From: Arthrobacter sp. ISL-48
Lineage (GTDB): Bacteria; Actinomycetota; Actinomycetes; Actinomycetales; Micrococcaceae
Reading direction: 5' to 3'
Assembly (NCBI RefSeq): GCF_018613805.1
Contig: NZ_JAGGPL010000003.1
Span: forward strand, 744,001-808,000
Length of the DNA stretch: 64,000 nt
This document shows positions 45,405 through 53,513 of this stretch, piece after piece (within the stretch, counting starts at the first letter, position 1; each line of letters starts with the position of its first letter). The notes under the pieces were generated by a model. It was not told where the DNA came from. It did not search any database and was given only the letters and a program-made list of their open reading frames with translations. A program made the translations under genes and the position numbers.

Positions 45405-45644
45405 GTGAGTCTGACCACGCCTTCGCCCCGTGAGTTCCTGGAGGCCGCCGCGCCCGGAACCCGGGTAGTGGTCCGGTACCGGATCGAGGGCGGGCTCACG
45501 GACGCGCTGGGCCACCTGGTTGGAACCGCCGACGGCGACTGCACCGTCCGTACCCGGCAGGCCGACGTCGTCATTCCCCTTGCGCTGGTGGTGGCGGCGA
45601 AGGAAGTGCCGCCCGCACCTGAGCGGCGCCGGCCCGTGCGCTAA
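45405..45644 (+). CDS. Stand-alone SH3-like mini-protein (resembles a domain of Rv0428c-type acetyltransferases)
   Basis: A 79-residue protein: PGTRVVVRYRIEGGLTDALGHLVGTADGDCTVRTRQADVVIPLALVVAAKEVPP. The alternating strands and the VVIPxxxVVAAKxVPP end look like the small beta-barrel domain that precedes or follows GNAT acetyltransferase domains in Rv0428c-like proteins, but no GNAT domain follows. Residue assignment is by eye and moderate. It is convergent with the DUF559-type gene and probably leaderless. Confidence 0.75.
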   Translation: MSLTTPSPREFLEAAAPGTRVVVRYRIEGGLTDALGHLVGTADGDCTVRTRQADVVIPLALVVAAKEVPPAPERRRPVR

Positions 45645-45657
45645 ATGAGGCTCTCAC

Positions 45658-45720
45658 TGCGCAGGAACTGCCCACGCGGGTCGAACCCGGGCTTCACTGC
45701 GCAGACCTGTACGTGGCAAG
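45658..45720 (-). repeat. 63-base repeat, copy A (3' end of the DUF559-type gene)
   Basis: This copy covers the last nine codons of the AbiEi/DUF559-type gene and 36 bases after its stop. It matches 46593-46655 at 50 of 63 positions without any gap, including a perfect 17-base core CCCGGGCTTCACTGCGC. Confidence 0.85.
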
Positions 45721-46503
45721 AGCTCGATGCACCATTCGCACGAACTCCGTGGGCTCGCTCAGCAGCATTTCAAAGGTCACGCGAAGGGTGGGAATACCTC
45801 GGACAACCGTCACGTTCCATCGCCGCCTGTCCTCCCGGTACGCTGCCCGGCTCCTGTGGTGGGCGTAGCCGTCGGTCTCAATACCCAGCAGGCCATCGAC
45901 CAAGAGGTCCAAATGGCCCACCCCGGGAATCTTGACCTGCAGCTCCACCGTCAGCCCCGCCTCCTCCAGCAGATACCGGGCCATGGTTTCGATGATCGAC
46001 CCGGACTGCGGCCGGATTCTTGCAACCAGTCCAAGAACGGCCTTCTCCCTGACCGCTGGAAACTGTTCCCGGAGAGTCGGAAGTTGAACCAACCCCCTTT
46101 TGACCGCAGATTCCGCGATGGTCAGCCCCTCGAGCGGCGGAAGACAGCGGAGCGATTGGCACACAATGTCCAGATGCGTCAGTGGAACGTTGCTTCTGTG
46201 CACGACACAGCCATCAATTGGCCTCCCATGCCCTGCGGCAAGATGGGGTCTCCCGGGGCCCTTGACCACCCATAGCCCCGCTGCCTGGGCAGCCGTGACA
46301 CAGGCGGGCACCGCGTAGTGCCGGCCGGCGTGGACGAGCAAGGGTTCTGCGTCAGGCAGCGCATACACGCCTCGCGCCACCCTTTGGACGGAGGAGTCCT
46401 GGACTCCGGCTTCAATGCTCCGGCGGGAGACACCGGCCTGCCTCAAGGAGCTGGTGCTGCCGACTCCCCCCATCGCCGCCAGCGCATCAGTGATAGTTCG
46501 CAT
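45694..46503 (-). CDS. AbiEi-like / DUF559 (restriction-endonuclease-like) protein
   Basis: A 269-residue protein. The N-terminal 60 residues (ITDALAAMGGVGSTSSLRQAGVSRRSIEAGVQDSSVQRVARGVYALPD) resemble the winged-helix AbiEi-type antitoxin domain. The C-terminal part (AGLTVELQVKIPGVGHLDLLVDGLLGIETDGYAHHRSRAAYREDRRRWNVTVVRGIPTLRVTF) matches the DUF559/Vsr-like PD-(D/E)xK fold, with D in HLDLLVDG and E-x-D in IETDG as likely metal ligands. Start MRTITDAL at 46503; the longer frame is not similar. No AbiEii partner gene is present. Possible nuclease or regulator. Confidence 0.82.
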   Translation of the reverse strand: MRTITDALAAMGGVGSTSSLRQAGVSRRSIEAGVQDSSVQRVARGVYALPDAEPLLVHAGRHYAVPACVTAAQAAGLWVVKGPGRPHLAAGHGRPIDGCVVHRSNVPLTHLDIVCQSLRCLPPLEGLTIAESAVKRGLVQLPTLREQFPAVREKAVLGLVARIRPQSGSIIETMARYLLEEAGLTVELQVKIPGVGHLDLLVDGLLGIETDGYAHHRSRAAYREDRRRWNVTVVRGIPTLRVTFEMLLSEPTEFVRMVHRALATYRSAQ

Positions 46504-46592
46504 AAGTGCATGCTGCCTGTTCCGGGAGTCCGACACAGCGGCCAGGAGCGCGTATGTGGAAAACGCATGGGCGCAGTGAAGGGGCGGCACGG

Positions 46593-46655
46593 TGCGCAGG
46601 CACTGCCTCAGCACCTCGACCCCGGGCTTCACTGCGCCGAGCGGTACCCGGCAAG
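46593..46655 (-). pseudogene. Remnant of a second DUF559-type gene 3' end (repeat copy B)
   Basis: Read on the minus strand this copy encodes LAGYRSAQ and a stop at 46631-46629, against LATYRSAQ and stop in the intact gene. Of the three changed codons two are synonymous (AGG/CGC, TCT/TCG), and similarity continues 36 bases past the stop. It lies upstream of the intact gene and right after the typA terminator, so it is the leftover end of a deleted paralogue. Confidence 0.75.
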
Positions 46656-46669
46656 GCCCGTTAACGGCA

Positions 46670-46720
46670 AAAGCTGCCGGTACGACGGCGGGGTGACCCT
46701 CCCGTTGTACCGGCAGCTTT
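46670..46720 (-). terminator. typA terminator hairpin
   Basis: AAAGCTGCCGGTAC and its exact complement (46670-46683 with 46707-46720) form a 14-base-pair stem ending in TTT on the minus strand, 16 bases after the typA stop. Confidence 0.8.
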
Positions 46721-46735
46721 AGCTGTGGTGCAGTA

Positions 46736-48664
46736 CTAGACCTTGGCGCGGGCGCGGTTTGCCTTGGCGCGCTCGTTGGTGTCAAGGATGAGCTTGCGGA
46801 TGCGGATTGACTCCGGGGTTACCTCAACGCATTCGTCCTCGCGGGCGAATTCGAGGGACTCCTCGAGGGTGAGGTCACGCGGCGGCGTCAGGTTCTCGAA
46901 GGTATCGGAGGACGCCGCACGCATGTTGGTGAGCTTCTTTTCCTTGGTGATGTTGACGTCCATGTCGTCGGCGCGGGAGTTCTCGCCGACGATCATGCCC
47001 TCGTAGACCTCGGAGGTGGGCTTCACGAAGAAGGAACCGCGCTCCTGCAGGTTGATCATGGCGAACGGCGTCACAACACCTGCGCGGTCGGCGATCATCG
47101 AACCGTTGGTACGGTACTCGATGGGACCGGCCCACGGCTCGTAGCCCTCGGAGATGGAGGCCGCGATGCCGGCGCCGCGGGTGTCCGTGAGGAATTTGGT
47201 GCGGAAGCCGATCAGGCCACGGGCGGGAACGATGAATTCCATCCGGCACCAGCCGGTACCGTGGTTGGCCATGTTGGTCATGCGGCCCTTGCGGGCTGCC
47301 ATCAGCTGGGTAACGGCGCCGAGGTACTCTTCGGGCACGTCGATGGTCATGTGCTCCATCGGTTCGTGGATCTTGCCGTCCACGGTCTTGGTGACAACCT
47401 GAGGCTTGCCCACGGTCAACTCGAAGCCTTCGCGGCGCATCTGCTCAACGAGGATGGCCAGCGCGAGCTCCCCGCGGCCCTGGACTTCCCAGGCATCCGG
47501 GCGCTCCGTGGGAAGCACGCGGATGGAGACGTTACCGATCAGTTCCTTGTCCAGGCGGTCCTTTACCTGGCGGGCCGTCACCTTGGCGCCCTTGACCTTG
47601 CCGGCAAGCGGCGAGGTGTTGATACCGATGGTCATGGAGATCGCGGGATCGTCTACGGTGATCAGCGGCAGCGGCTGCGGGTTCTCTGCGTCGGTCAGGG
47701 TCTCACCGATGGTGATCTCCTCGATTCCCGCGACAGCGACGATTTCGCCCGGACCCGCGGACTCGGCCGGAACGCGGTCCAGTGCCTTGGTGGCCAGGAG
47801 TTCGGTGATCTTGACGTTCTTGAGCTCACCGTTGGCGCGTGCCCAGGCAACGGTCTGGCCCTTGCGCAGGGTGCCGTTGTAAATGCGCAGGAGGGCGAGG
47901 CGGCCCAGGAACGGGGAGGCGTCAAGGTTGGTGACGTGTGCCTGCAGGACACCGTTCGGGTTGTACGTGGGAGCAGGAATGTGCTCGATGATGGTCTGGA
48001 ACAGCGGTTCCAGGTCCTCGTTCTCCGGAGCGGTTCCGTCGGCGGGCTGCTCGAGGGAGGCGCGTCCGACCTTTGCGGCGGCATACACGACCGGCACGTT
48101 GAGGATCTTGTCCAGGTCCAGGTCCGGAACTTCGTCCGCGAGGTCCGAGGCGAGGCCCAGGAGGAGGTCCATGGACTCGTGGACAACTTCCTCGATGCGG
48201 GCGTCGGGGCGGTCGGTCTTGTTGACCAGCAGGATGACCGGCAGGTGCGCGGCCAGGGCCTTGCGCAGCACGAAGCGGGTCTGGGGCAGCGGGCCTTCGG
48301 AAGCATCAACCAGCAGCACAACACCGTCCACCATGGACAGGCCGCGCTCAACCTCGCCACCGAAGTCGGCGTGGCCGGGGGTGTCGATCACGTTGATGGT
48401 GATGGTTTCGCCCTTGGAGGACGGTCCGTTGTAGGCCACGGTAGTGTTCTTGGCCAGGATGGTGATGCCCTTTTCGCGCTCCAGGTCACCAGAGTCCATC
48501 ACCCGGTCTTCAAGGTGGTTGTGCTCGGCAAAGGAATTGGTCTGCTTGAGCATGGCGTCGACCAGCGTGGTCTTGCCGTGGTCAACGTGGGCCACGATCG
48601 CGACGTTGCGCAGGTCACTGCGCGATGCAGTGGCTACCGCGGTGTTGGTGGTGGTTTCAGACAT
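46736..48664 (-). CDS. typA: Ribosome-associated GTPase TypA/BipA
   Basis: A 642-residue translational GTPase. [22 protein letters not shown] (P-loop), [19 protein letters not shown] (switch I), [38 protein letters not shown] (DTPGH) and VNKTDRPDA are intact, followed by EF-G-like domain II, III, V and the TypA C-terminal domain ([49 protein letters not shown]). It assists ribosome assembly and stress adaptation. ATG at 48664 is the first codon of the conserved frame. Confidence 0.97.
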   Translation of the reverse strand: MSETTTNTAVATASRSDLRNVAIVAHVDHGKTTLVDAMLKQTNSFAEHNHLEDRVMDSGDLEREKGITILAKNTTVAYNGPSSKGETITINVIDTPGHADFGGEVERGLSMVDGVVLLVDASEGPLPQTRFVLRKALAAHLPVILLVNKTDRPDARIEEVVHESMDLLLGLASDLADEVPDLDLDKILNVPVVYAAAKVGRASLEQPADGTAPENEDLEPLFQTIIEHIPAPTYNPNGVLQAHVTNLDASPFLGRLALLRIYNGTLRKGQTVAWARANGELKNVKITELLATKALDRVPAESAGPGEIVAVAGIEEITIGETLTDAENPQPLPLITVDDPAISMTIGINTSPLAGKVKGAKVTARQVKDRLDKELIGNVSIRVLPTERPDAWEVQGRGELALAILVEQMRREGFELTVGKPQVVTKTVDGKIHEPMEHMTIDVPEEYLGAVTQLMAARKGRMTNMANHGTGWCRMEFIVPARGLIGFRTKFLTDTRGAGIAASISEGYEPWAGPIEYRTNGSMIADRAGVVTPFAMINLQERGSFFVKPTSEVYEGMIVGENSRADDMDVNITKEKKLTNMRAASSDTFENLTPPRDLTLEESLEFAREDECVEVTPESIRIRKLILDTNERAKANRARAKV

Positions 48665-48933
48665 GCGTAATGGCTCGATTCAGTGGTGAAGTCAGCTGTT
48701 GTATCGCGACATTTCCAACTGGAACGCACGACGGATTAGTCCCTTTGCACAGGGCACCTTCCCCCATTCTAGCCGGTGAGCCATTTATTGGCCTAAAAAT
48801 CACACACCATCTGGGTTCGGCCCGGCCGGGGATTGCAATGGCCGCGTTGACATCGTGAGTAAAATCACTGGATTTTCCTGACTAGATAGCCCATCATGGC
48901 TGTGATAAGCCAAGCAAGCCCGGAGATCCACTG
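48665..48933. other. Intergenic region between divergent typA and the SGNH gene
   Basis: This 269-base gap should hold both promoters. I see no open frame or repeat. An AT-rich patch near 48780-48815 and another near 48855-48895 (GAGTAAAATCACTGGATTTT) are the best promoter candidates, the latter facing the SGNH gene. Confidence 0.35.
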
Positions 48934-49740
48934 ATGCGAAAAGCCTCGGCTCTGACCCGCTTTGTTGCATGTGGAATCGCCGCCGGCGTCCTCCTGAGCG
49001 GCTGCGGGCAGTCCCCAGAACACCCTGACGCCTCCCCCGCCCAACCGCCAGCGCAGGCGCCTGGGAATTTGGTGACGAGCGGTGCTGACCCGGCCGCGCT
49101 GCCCGCAGGTTCCTACGTCCACAATCCGGCAAGCGGCCGTGACGAGGTAGTAGTACCGGACATCGCGCACACGGCGCTGCTGATAGGTGATTCCCAGTCG
49201 GAACCGTACGACGGCTGGCCGCGCCTTGGCCTGGCGGCAGTCGGCTACAAGGTCCACTTCTGCGGGCTTGGCGGCACCGGTTTCGTGACGGGCAACGGCA
49301 AGACGGGGAACTACATCGATGCCCTGCTGCGGGGCGACTGGAAGCTTCCGTATGGGACTCCCCCGCTCATCATCATTCAGGGCGGCGGCAACGATGCGTC
49401 CCAAGGTGCCACCGACGCACAGATCGTGGCTAATGCCGACCGCCTGATCGCCGCCCTCCAGGAGCGCTACCCAGGCATCAGGATCGCAATGATCGGCACT
49501 CTGGCACGGGGCGCGAACTACGGCGGTGGCCGGCGCAGCCAGGTGGACGCACTCCTCGGCACAGTCGCGGCGAACCACGGAATGCCTTTTGTGGCGGTGG
49601 GCGACTGGCTGACCAAGTACGATCTCGCCAAGAACCTGGCCGACGCCGTGCATATGAACGCAGCGGGCCGGAGGGCTCTCGGGTCATTGCTTGAAGTCAG
49701 GCTGCGGGCGCTGCATCTCGAAGCCGAGCCGGCTGGTTAA
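48934..49740 (+). CDS. SGNH/GDSL-type hydrolase lipoprotein
   Basis: A 268-residue exported lipoprotein with lipobox LLSGCGQ. The hydrolase blocks are visible: TALLIGDSQSEPYDGWPRL (block I, GDS nucleophile), CGLGGTGFVTG (block II Gly), IIIQGGGNDASQG (block III GxND) and LADAVHMNAAGRRAL (block V, D-x2-H). It probably deacylates or deacetylates a wall polysaccharide or lipid; the substrate is not predictable. ATG 48934 with GGAGA upstream. A palindromic terminator follows. Confidence 0.9.
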   Translation: MRKASALTRFVACGIAAGVLLSGCGQSPEHPDASPAQPPAQAPGNLVTSGADPAALPAGSYVHNPASGRDEVVVPDIAHTALLIGDSQSEPYDGWPRLGLAAVGYKVHFCGLGGTGFVTGNGKTGNYIDALLRGDWKLPYGTPPLIIIQGGGNDASQGATDAQIVANADRLIAALQERYPGIRIAMIGTLARGANYGGGRRSQVDALLGTVAANHGMPFVAVGDWLTKYDLAKNLADAVHMNAAGRRALGSLLEVRLRALHLEAEPAG

Positions 49741-49743
49741 GCA

Positions 49744-49783
49744 GGATGGAGCCGGCCTCCCCTTCCGGGCGCCGGCTCCATCC
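49744..49783. terminator. Perfect 13-bp hairpin between convergent genes
   Basis: GGATGGAGCCGGC at 49744-49756 pairs perfectly with GCCGGCTCCATCC at 49771-49783. It starts four bases after the SGNH hydrolase stop and precedes the end of the ABC ATPase gene. Confidence 0.75.
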
Positions 49784-49808
49784 GCTGTTCAGCGTGCAGA
49801 TCCTACTG

Positions 49809-51530
49809 TCAGGCGACTTCCGGCGGGAGCATTAGTCGCGCTCCCGGAATGGCGTTCAGCAGTGCCTTGGTGTAATCCTGCTGCGGCGAATCGAAGACGT
49901 CATCCGTGGACCCGGTCTCCACCAGTTGCCCCTGTTCCATGACGCATACGTGATCGGCTATCTGCCGGACCACTGCAAGGTCGTGGGTGATGAAGAGGTA
50001 GGTGAGTCCCAGGTTGGACTGCAGGTCGGCCAGGAGGTTAAGCACCTGCGCCTGGACCAGTACGTCCAGTGCAGACACCGCCTCGTCGCAAATGATCACT
50101 TCGGGGTCGAGGGCCAGGGCGCGGGCAATGGCGATACGCTGGCGCTGCCCGCCTGACAACTCGTTCGGATACCGCTGCATAGTGGACTGCGGGAGTGCCA
50201 CCTGGTCCAGGAGTTCACGAACCTTCTTCTCACGGCTCGCAGTGTTGCCGATTTTATGAACCCTCAGAGGCTCTTCGATGGTCCGATAGATGTTGTACAT
50301 CGGGTCAAGGGAACCGTAGGGGTCCTGGAAGATCGGCTGCACCCTCCGGCGGAATTTGAACAGGTCCGCACTCCGCAAAAGGGACGTGTCGACGCCGTCG
50401 AACAGGATCTTTCCATCCGTCGGCTTCTCAAGTTGCAGCACCATTTTGGCCACTGTGGATTTGCCCGAACCGGACTCTCCCACAATCGCCGTCGTGGTTC
50501 CCCTCTTGACGTTGAAGCTCACGCCGTCTACTGCCGCGAAGTCCGTAGACTTGCCCAGGCCCTGCCGAAGTTTGTAGACCTTGCGTAGGTCCTGGATCTG
50601 CAGAATATGGTCATTCGCTTGTACCTCGGTGGCCGGTGCCAGCAAGTCAGCCGCCTCCACGCCCTGTTCCTTCGCGGCCTGGATTCGCCGGCTGGCCAAT
50701 GAAGGCGCAGATTCGACGAGACGCTTGGTATAGGGGTGCTGGGGGTCCTGCAGCAGCTCCAGCGACGGGCCAGCCTCCACTACCTGTCCGCGGTACATAA
50801 CCACTACCTTGTCAGCCCGCTCTGCCGCCAGCCCCAAGTCATGGGTAATCAGCAGCACGGACGTTCCCAGTTCCGAGGTCATCGTCTCAAGGTGGTCCAG
50901 GATCTGACGCTGCACAGTGACGTCCAGCGCCGACGTCGGTTCATCGGCAATCAGCAGCCGAGGCTGGCAGGAAAGGCCGATGGCGATGAGGGCACGCTGG
51001 CGCATTCCGCCTGAAAACTCGTGCGGATACTGATTGGCGCGGCGGTGTGCATCGGGCAGCCCGGCTTCAGACAGCACTTTGGCGACATCAGCGGGGCCGC
51101 TTGGTTTTCCGTTAGCCCGCAGTGTCTCGCGGACCTGGTAACCGATCTTCCATACAGGATTCAGGTTGGACATGGGATCCTGGGGGACCATGCCGATCGT
51201 GTTGCCGCGAAGTTCAATCATGCGGCGCTCGGAAGCGTGCGCGATGTCCTCTCCGTCAAGGAGAATCTGGCCGGCCGACACTTTGCCGTTGGTTGGCAAG
51301 AGTCCGATCGCTGCCAGGGCCGTGGTCGATTTGCCTGACCCGGACTCTCCCACGATGGCAACGGTTTCACCCGGCAAGATGGTGAGATGGGCGTTGCGGA
51401 CCGCCTGGACTTCGCCCGAGCCCGTCTTGAAGGTGATCGCCAGGTCGCGGATTTCCAGCAACGGCCTGACTCCGGTGGTGTCGGCCTCATCGATCCGGAT
51501 TTCTGGGGTTGTCATGGCTTTTTCTTTCAT
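49809..51530 (-). CDS. Oligopeptide/dipeptide ABC transporter, fused double ATPase (DppD-DppF type)
   Basis: A 573-residue protein with two complete ABC domains. Half 1 (residues about 17-265) has [32 protein letters not shown] and [12 protein letters not shown]; half 2 (about 305-560) has [34 protein letters not shown] and [12 protein letters not shown], so the second Walker B has A in place of P. It powers peptide import. It starts at the ATG overlapping the upstream permease stop; MTTPEIRI 15 bases later is an alternative. Last gene of the operon. Confidence 0.94.
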   Translation of the reverse strand: MKEKAMTTPEIRIDEADTTGVRPLLEIRDLAITFKTGSGEVQAVRNAHLTILPGETVAIVGESGSGKSTTALAAIGLLPTNGKVSAGQILLDGEDIAHASERRMIELRGNTIGMVPQDPMSNLNPVWKIGYQVRETLRANGKPSGPADVAKVLSEAGLPDAHRRANQYPHEFSGGMRQRALIAIGLSCQPRLLIADEPTSALDVTVQRQILDHLETMTSELGTSVLLITHDLGLAAERADKVVVMYRGQVVEAGPSLELLQDPQHPYTKRLVESAPSLASRRIQAAKEQGVEAADLLAPATEVQANDHILQIQDLRKVYKLRQGLGKSTDFAAVDGVSFNVKRGTTTAIVGESGSGKSTVAKMVLQLEKPTDGKILFDGVDTSLLRSADLFKFRRRVQPIFQDPYGSLDPMYNIYRTIEEPLRVHKIGNTASREKKVRELLDQVALPQSTMQRYPNELSGGQRQRIAIARALALDPEVIICDEAVSALDVLVQAQVLNLLADLQSNLGLTYLFITHDLAVVRQIADHVCVMEQGQLVETGSTDDVFDSPQQDYTKALLNAIPGARLMLPPEVA

Positions 51531-52471
51531 CGCTGACGGCTCTTCGGATCGAGGGCATCACGCACTGCATCGCCGAGCATGATGAAGCTCAGAACGGTGA
51601 TGGACAAAGCCGCCGCCGGATAGAGCAGAATCTCGGGCTTGGTGCGGATTGACGATTGCGCCGCGGCGATGTCATGCCCCCACGACATGATGCCCTCCGG
51701 CAAACCAATGCCAAGGAAGGACAGCGTGGCCTCGGCCACAATAAAGACGCCCAGCTCCAGAGTTGCCAGCACGATGACGGGCGCCAGCGCATTGGGCAGG
51801 ACGTGCCGGACCAGGGCACTGAACTTCGAGACACCCAAGGCACGCGCAGCAGTGACAAAGTCCGCATTGCGGACCTCTATCACCGCACCCCTGGTTATGC
51901 GCGCCATTTGCGGCCACGCCAACACGGCAATGACGAGCACCACAGTCCACACGCTCTTGTTTTGGCGGAATACGGGAAGCTGCGTGATGACCAGCGCGCC
52001 AAGGATCAGGGGCAAAGCGAAGAAGATGTCACCGAGCCGGGCGAGTACTATGTCCAGCCAGCCTCCGTAGAAGCCTGCGAGTGCGCCGAACGTCACGCCG
52101 ACAATCAGGACACACAATACGGCCAGAACGCCTACGGAAAGGGAAGCCTGGGTTCCGTGGATAACCCGGGAGTAAATGTCGCAGCCCTGGAAGGTGAAGC
52201 CGAACGGGTGTCCCGCGGTGGGCCCACCCTCCGAGTTCGCAAGTTCGCAGCCCTCGTTCGGTGCCACAGAGGAGAAGAGGCCTGGGAAGAGTGCCACGAC
52301 CACCAGCGCCAGGATCAGCAGAGCAGAGATGATGAACAGCGGACGCCGGCGGAGCTTCCGCCAGGCATCGGCCCATAGGCTCAAGGGCGCCTGGTCGGTC
52401 TTCAGGGTATCCGTCGCCAGCAGCGGGGTTTCTTCGATGGGAGCCACGAAGTGGCTGTTCTTATTGGTCAT
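51527..52471 (-). CDS. Peptide ABC transporter permease, DppC type
   Basis: A 314-residue permease with a 40-residue cytoplasmic N-terminus, the OppC-type first helix (RRPLFIISALLILALVVVALFPG), and the EAA loop VIEVRNADFVTAARALGVSKFSALVRHVLPNALAPVIV. ATG at 52471 (TNKNSHFVAP) with AGGA seven bases upstream; it overlaps the DppB gene by 11 bases and the ATPase gene by four, so the three are tightly coupled. Confidence 0.94.
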   Translation of the reverse strand: MTNKNSHFVAPIEETPLLATDTLKTDQAPLSLWADAWRKLRRRPLFIISALLILALVVVALFPGLFSSVAPNEGCELANSEGGPTAGHPFGFTFQGCDIYSRVIHGTQASLSVGVLAVLCVLIVGVTFGALAGFYGGWLDIVLARLGDIFFALPLILGALVITQLPVFRQNKSVWTVVLVIAVLAWPQMARITRGAVIEVRNADFVTAARALGVSKFSALVRHVLPNALAPVIVLATLELGVFIVAEATLSFLGIGLPEGIMSWGHDIAAAQSSIRTKPEILLYPAAALSITVLSFIMLGDAVRDALDPKSRQR

Positions 52472-53390
52472 AGCGAATCCTCGGGTCCAGCCAGGCGTAT
52501 AGGAGATCGACAATAAGGTTGGCCACCACAAACACCAGCACCAGCACGCTGACGATCGAAACGATGGTGGGGCCCTCGCTGCGCAAGACAGCCTGGTAGA
52601 GCTTGTTGCCCACCCCAGGGACGTTGAAGATGCCCTCGGTCACGATGGCGCCGCCCATGAGGCCACCAAGGTTTGCCCCCAGATACGTGACAACCGGGAT
52701 CAGCGAGTTCCGCAGGATATGGGCCAGCACGACGCGGGGCCGCGAAAGGCCCTTGGCTGTGGCCGTACGAACGTAGTCGGCATTCATGCTTTCACTGACG
52801 GACGCGCGGGTCAGGCGGAGCACGTAGGCGAATGACACCAGACCCAGGACAACCGCCGGCAGCAGCAGGTTGCCCCAGTCTGCATTCGCGCCGACCGTTG
52901 GTTTCGCCCATCCCAGCTGGACTCCGAAAACCAGCTGGAAGACGAAGCCGAGAACGAAGGTGGGCACCGCGATGACCACCAGCGAGGCGACAAGGACAGT
53001 GGAGTCGAACCAACTGCCGCGACGGAGGCCGGCAAAGACGCCGAAGGCCACGCCAAAGACCGCCTGGATAATGAGGGCCTCAACAGCGAGCATTGCGGTC
53101 ACGGGAAAGACGCGAGCCAATGTAGCGGCAATAGGCTGGCCGGTAAAATCATTGCCCAAATTGAACGTGAAGAGGTTCTGCAGGAAGATCCCGTACTGGA
53201 CCCAGAAGGGCTGATCCAGGTGGTACTGACTGCGGAGGGTGTCAATCACGGACTGGGGCGGCTGGCGGTCACCGAAGAGCGCGGAAATGGGGTCGCCCGG
53301 AAGGGCGAACACCATGTAGTAGACCAATAGTGTGGTGCCGAGGAAGACGGGGATCACCTGAAGGAGTCGACGCAAGATATAGCGGACCAC
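52461..53390 (-). CDS. Peptide ABC transporter permease, DppB type
   Basis: A 309-residue permease starting with the DppB signature MVRYILRRLLQVIPVFLGTTLLVYYMVFALPGDP. The EAA loop is MNADYVRTATAKGLSRPRVVLAHILRNSLIPVVTYLG. Six hydrophobic segments. GTG start at 53390. Between it and the binding-protein gene lies a strong hairpin that may lower permease expression relative to the binding protein. Confidence 0.94.
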   Translation of the reverse strand: MVRYILRRLLQVIPVFLGTTLLVYYMVFALPGDPISALFGDRQPPQSVIDTLRSQYHLDQPFWVQYGIFLQNLFTFNLGNDFTGQPIAATLARVFPVTAMLAVEALIIQAVFGVAFGVFAGLRRGSWFDSTVLVASLVVIAVPTFVLGFVFQLVFGVQLGWAKPTVGANADWGNLLLPAVVLGLVSFAYVLRLTRASVSESMNADYVRTATAKGLSRPRVVLAHILRNSLIPVVTYLGANLGGLMGGAIVTEGIFNVPGVGNKLYQAVLRSEGPTIVSIVSVLVLVFVVANLIVDLLYAWLDPRIRYDQ

Positions 53391-53455
53391 TGGATCACCG
53401 GCCTTCCGGGCAGGAAGAGATGGGTTTCATTTGTGCCTTCCTACCGTGCAGACGA

Positions 53456-53486
53456 ATGGGGGCCCGGCATGAAACCGGACCCCCAT
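53456..53486 (-). terminator. Intra-operon hairpin between binding protein and permease genes
   Basis: ATGGGGGCCCGG at 53456-53467 pairs with CCGGACCCCCAT at 53475-53486 with one mismatch. It sits 28 bases after the binding-protein stop and has no U-tract, typical of a partial terminator or 3'-end stabiliser. Confidence 0.65.
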
Positions 53487-53513
53487 CCCTGTCGGTAAGT
53501 TAGTTCCTGGGGA

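Noticed and set aside
45658-46655. Insertion sequence or transposon bounded by the 63-base repeats
   Set aside because: The copies are direct, not terminal inverted, no transposase lies between them, and one copy is clearly a coding 3' end.
46504-46785. N-terminal extension of the DUF559-type gene up to 46785
   Set aside because: The extension crosses the typA terminator and the repeat remnant; family similarity begins at MRTITDAL (46503).
47261-48670. 469-codon plus-strand frame opposite typA
   Set aside because: Antisense shadow of the conserved TypA gene.
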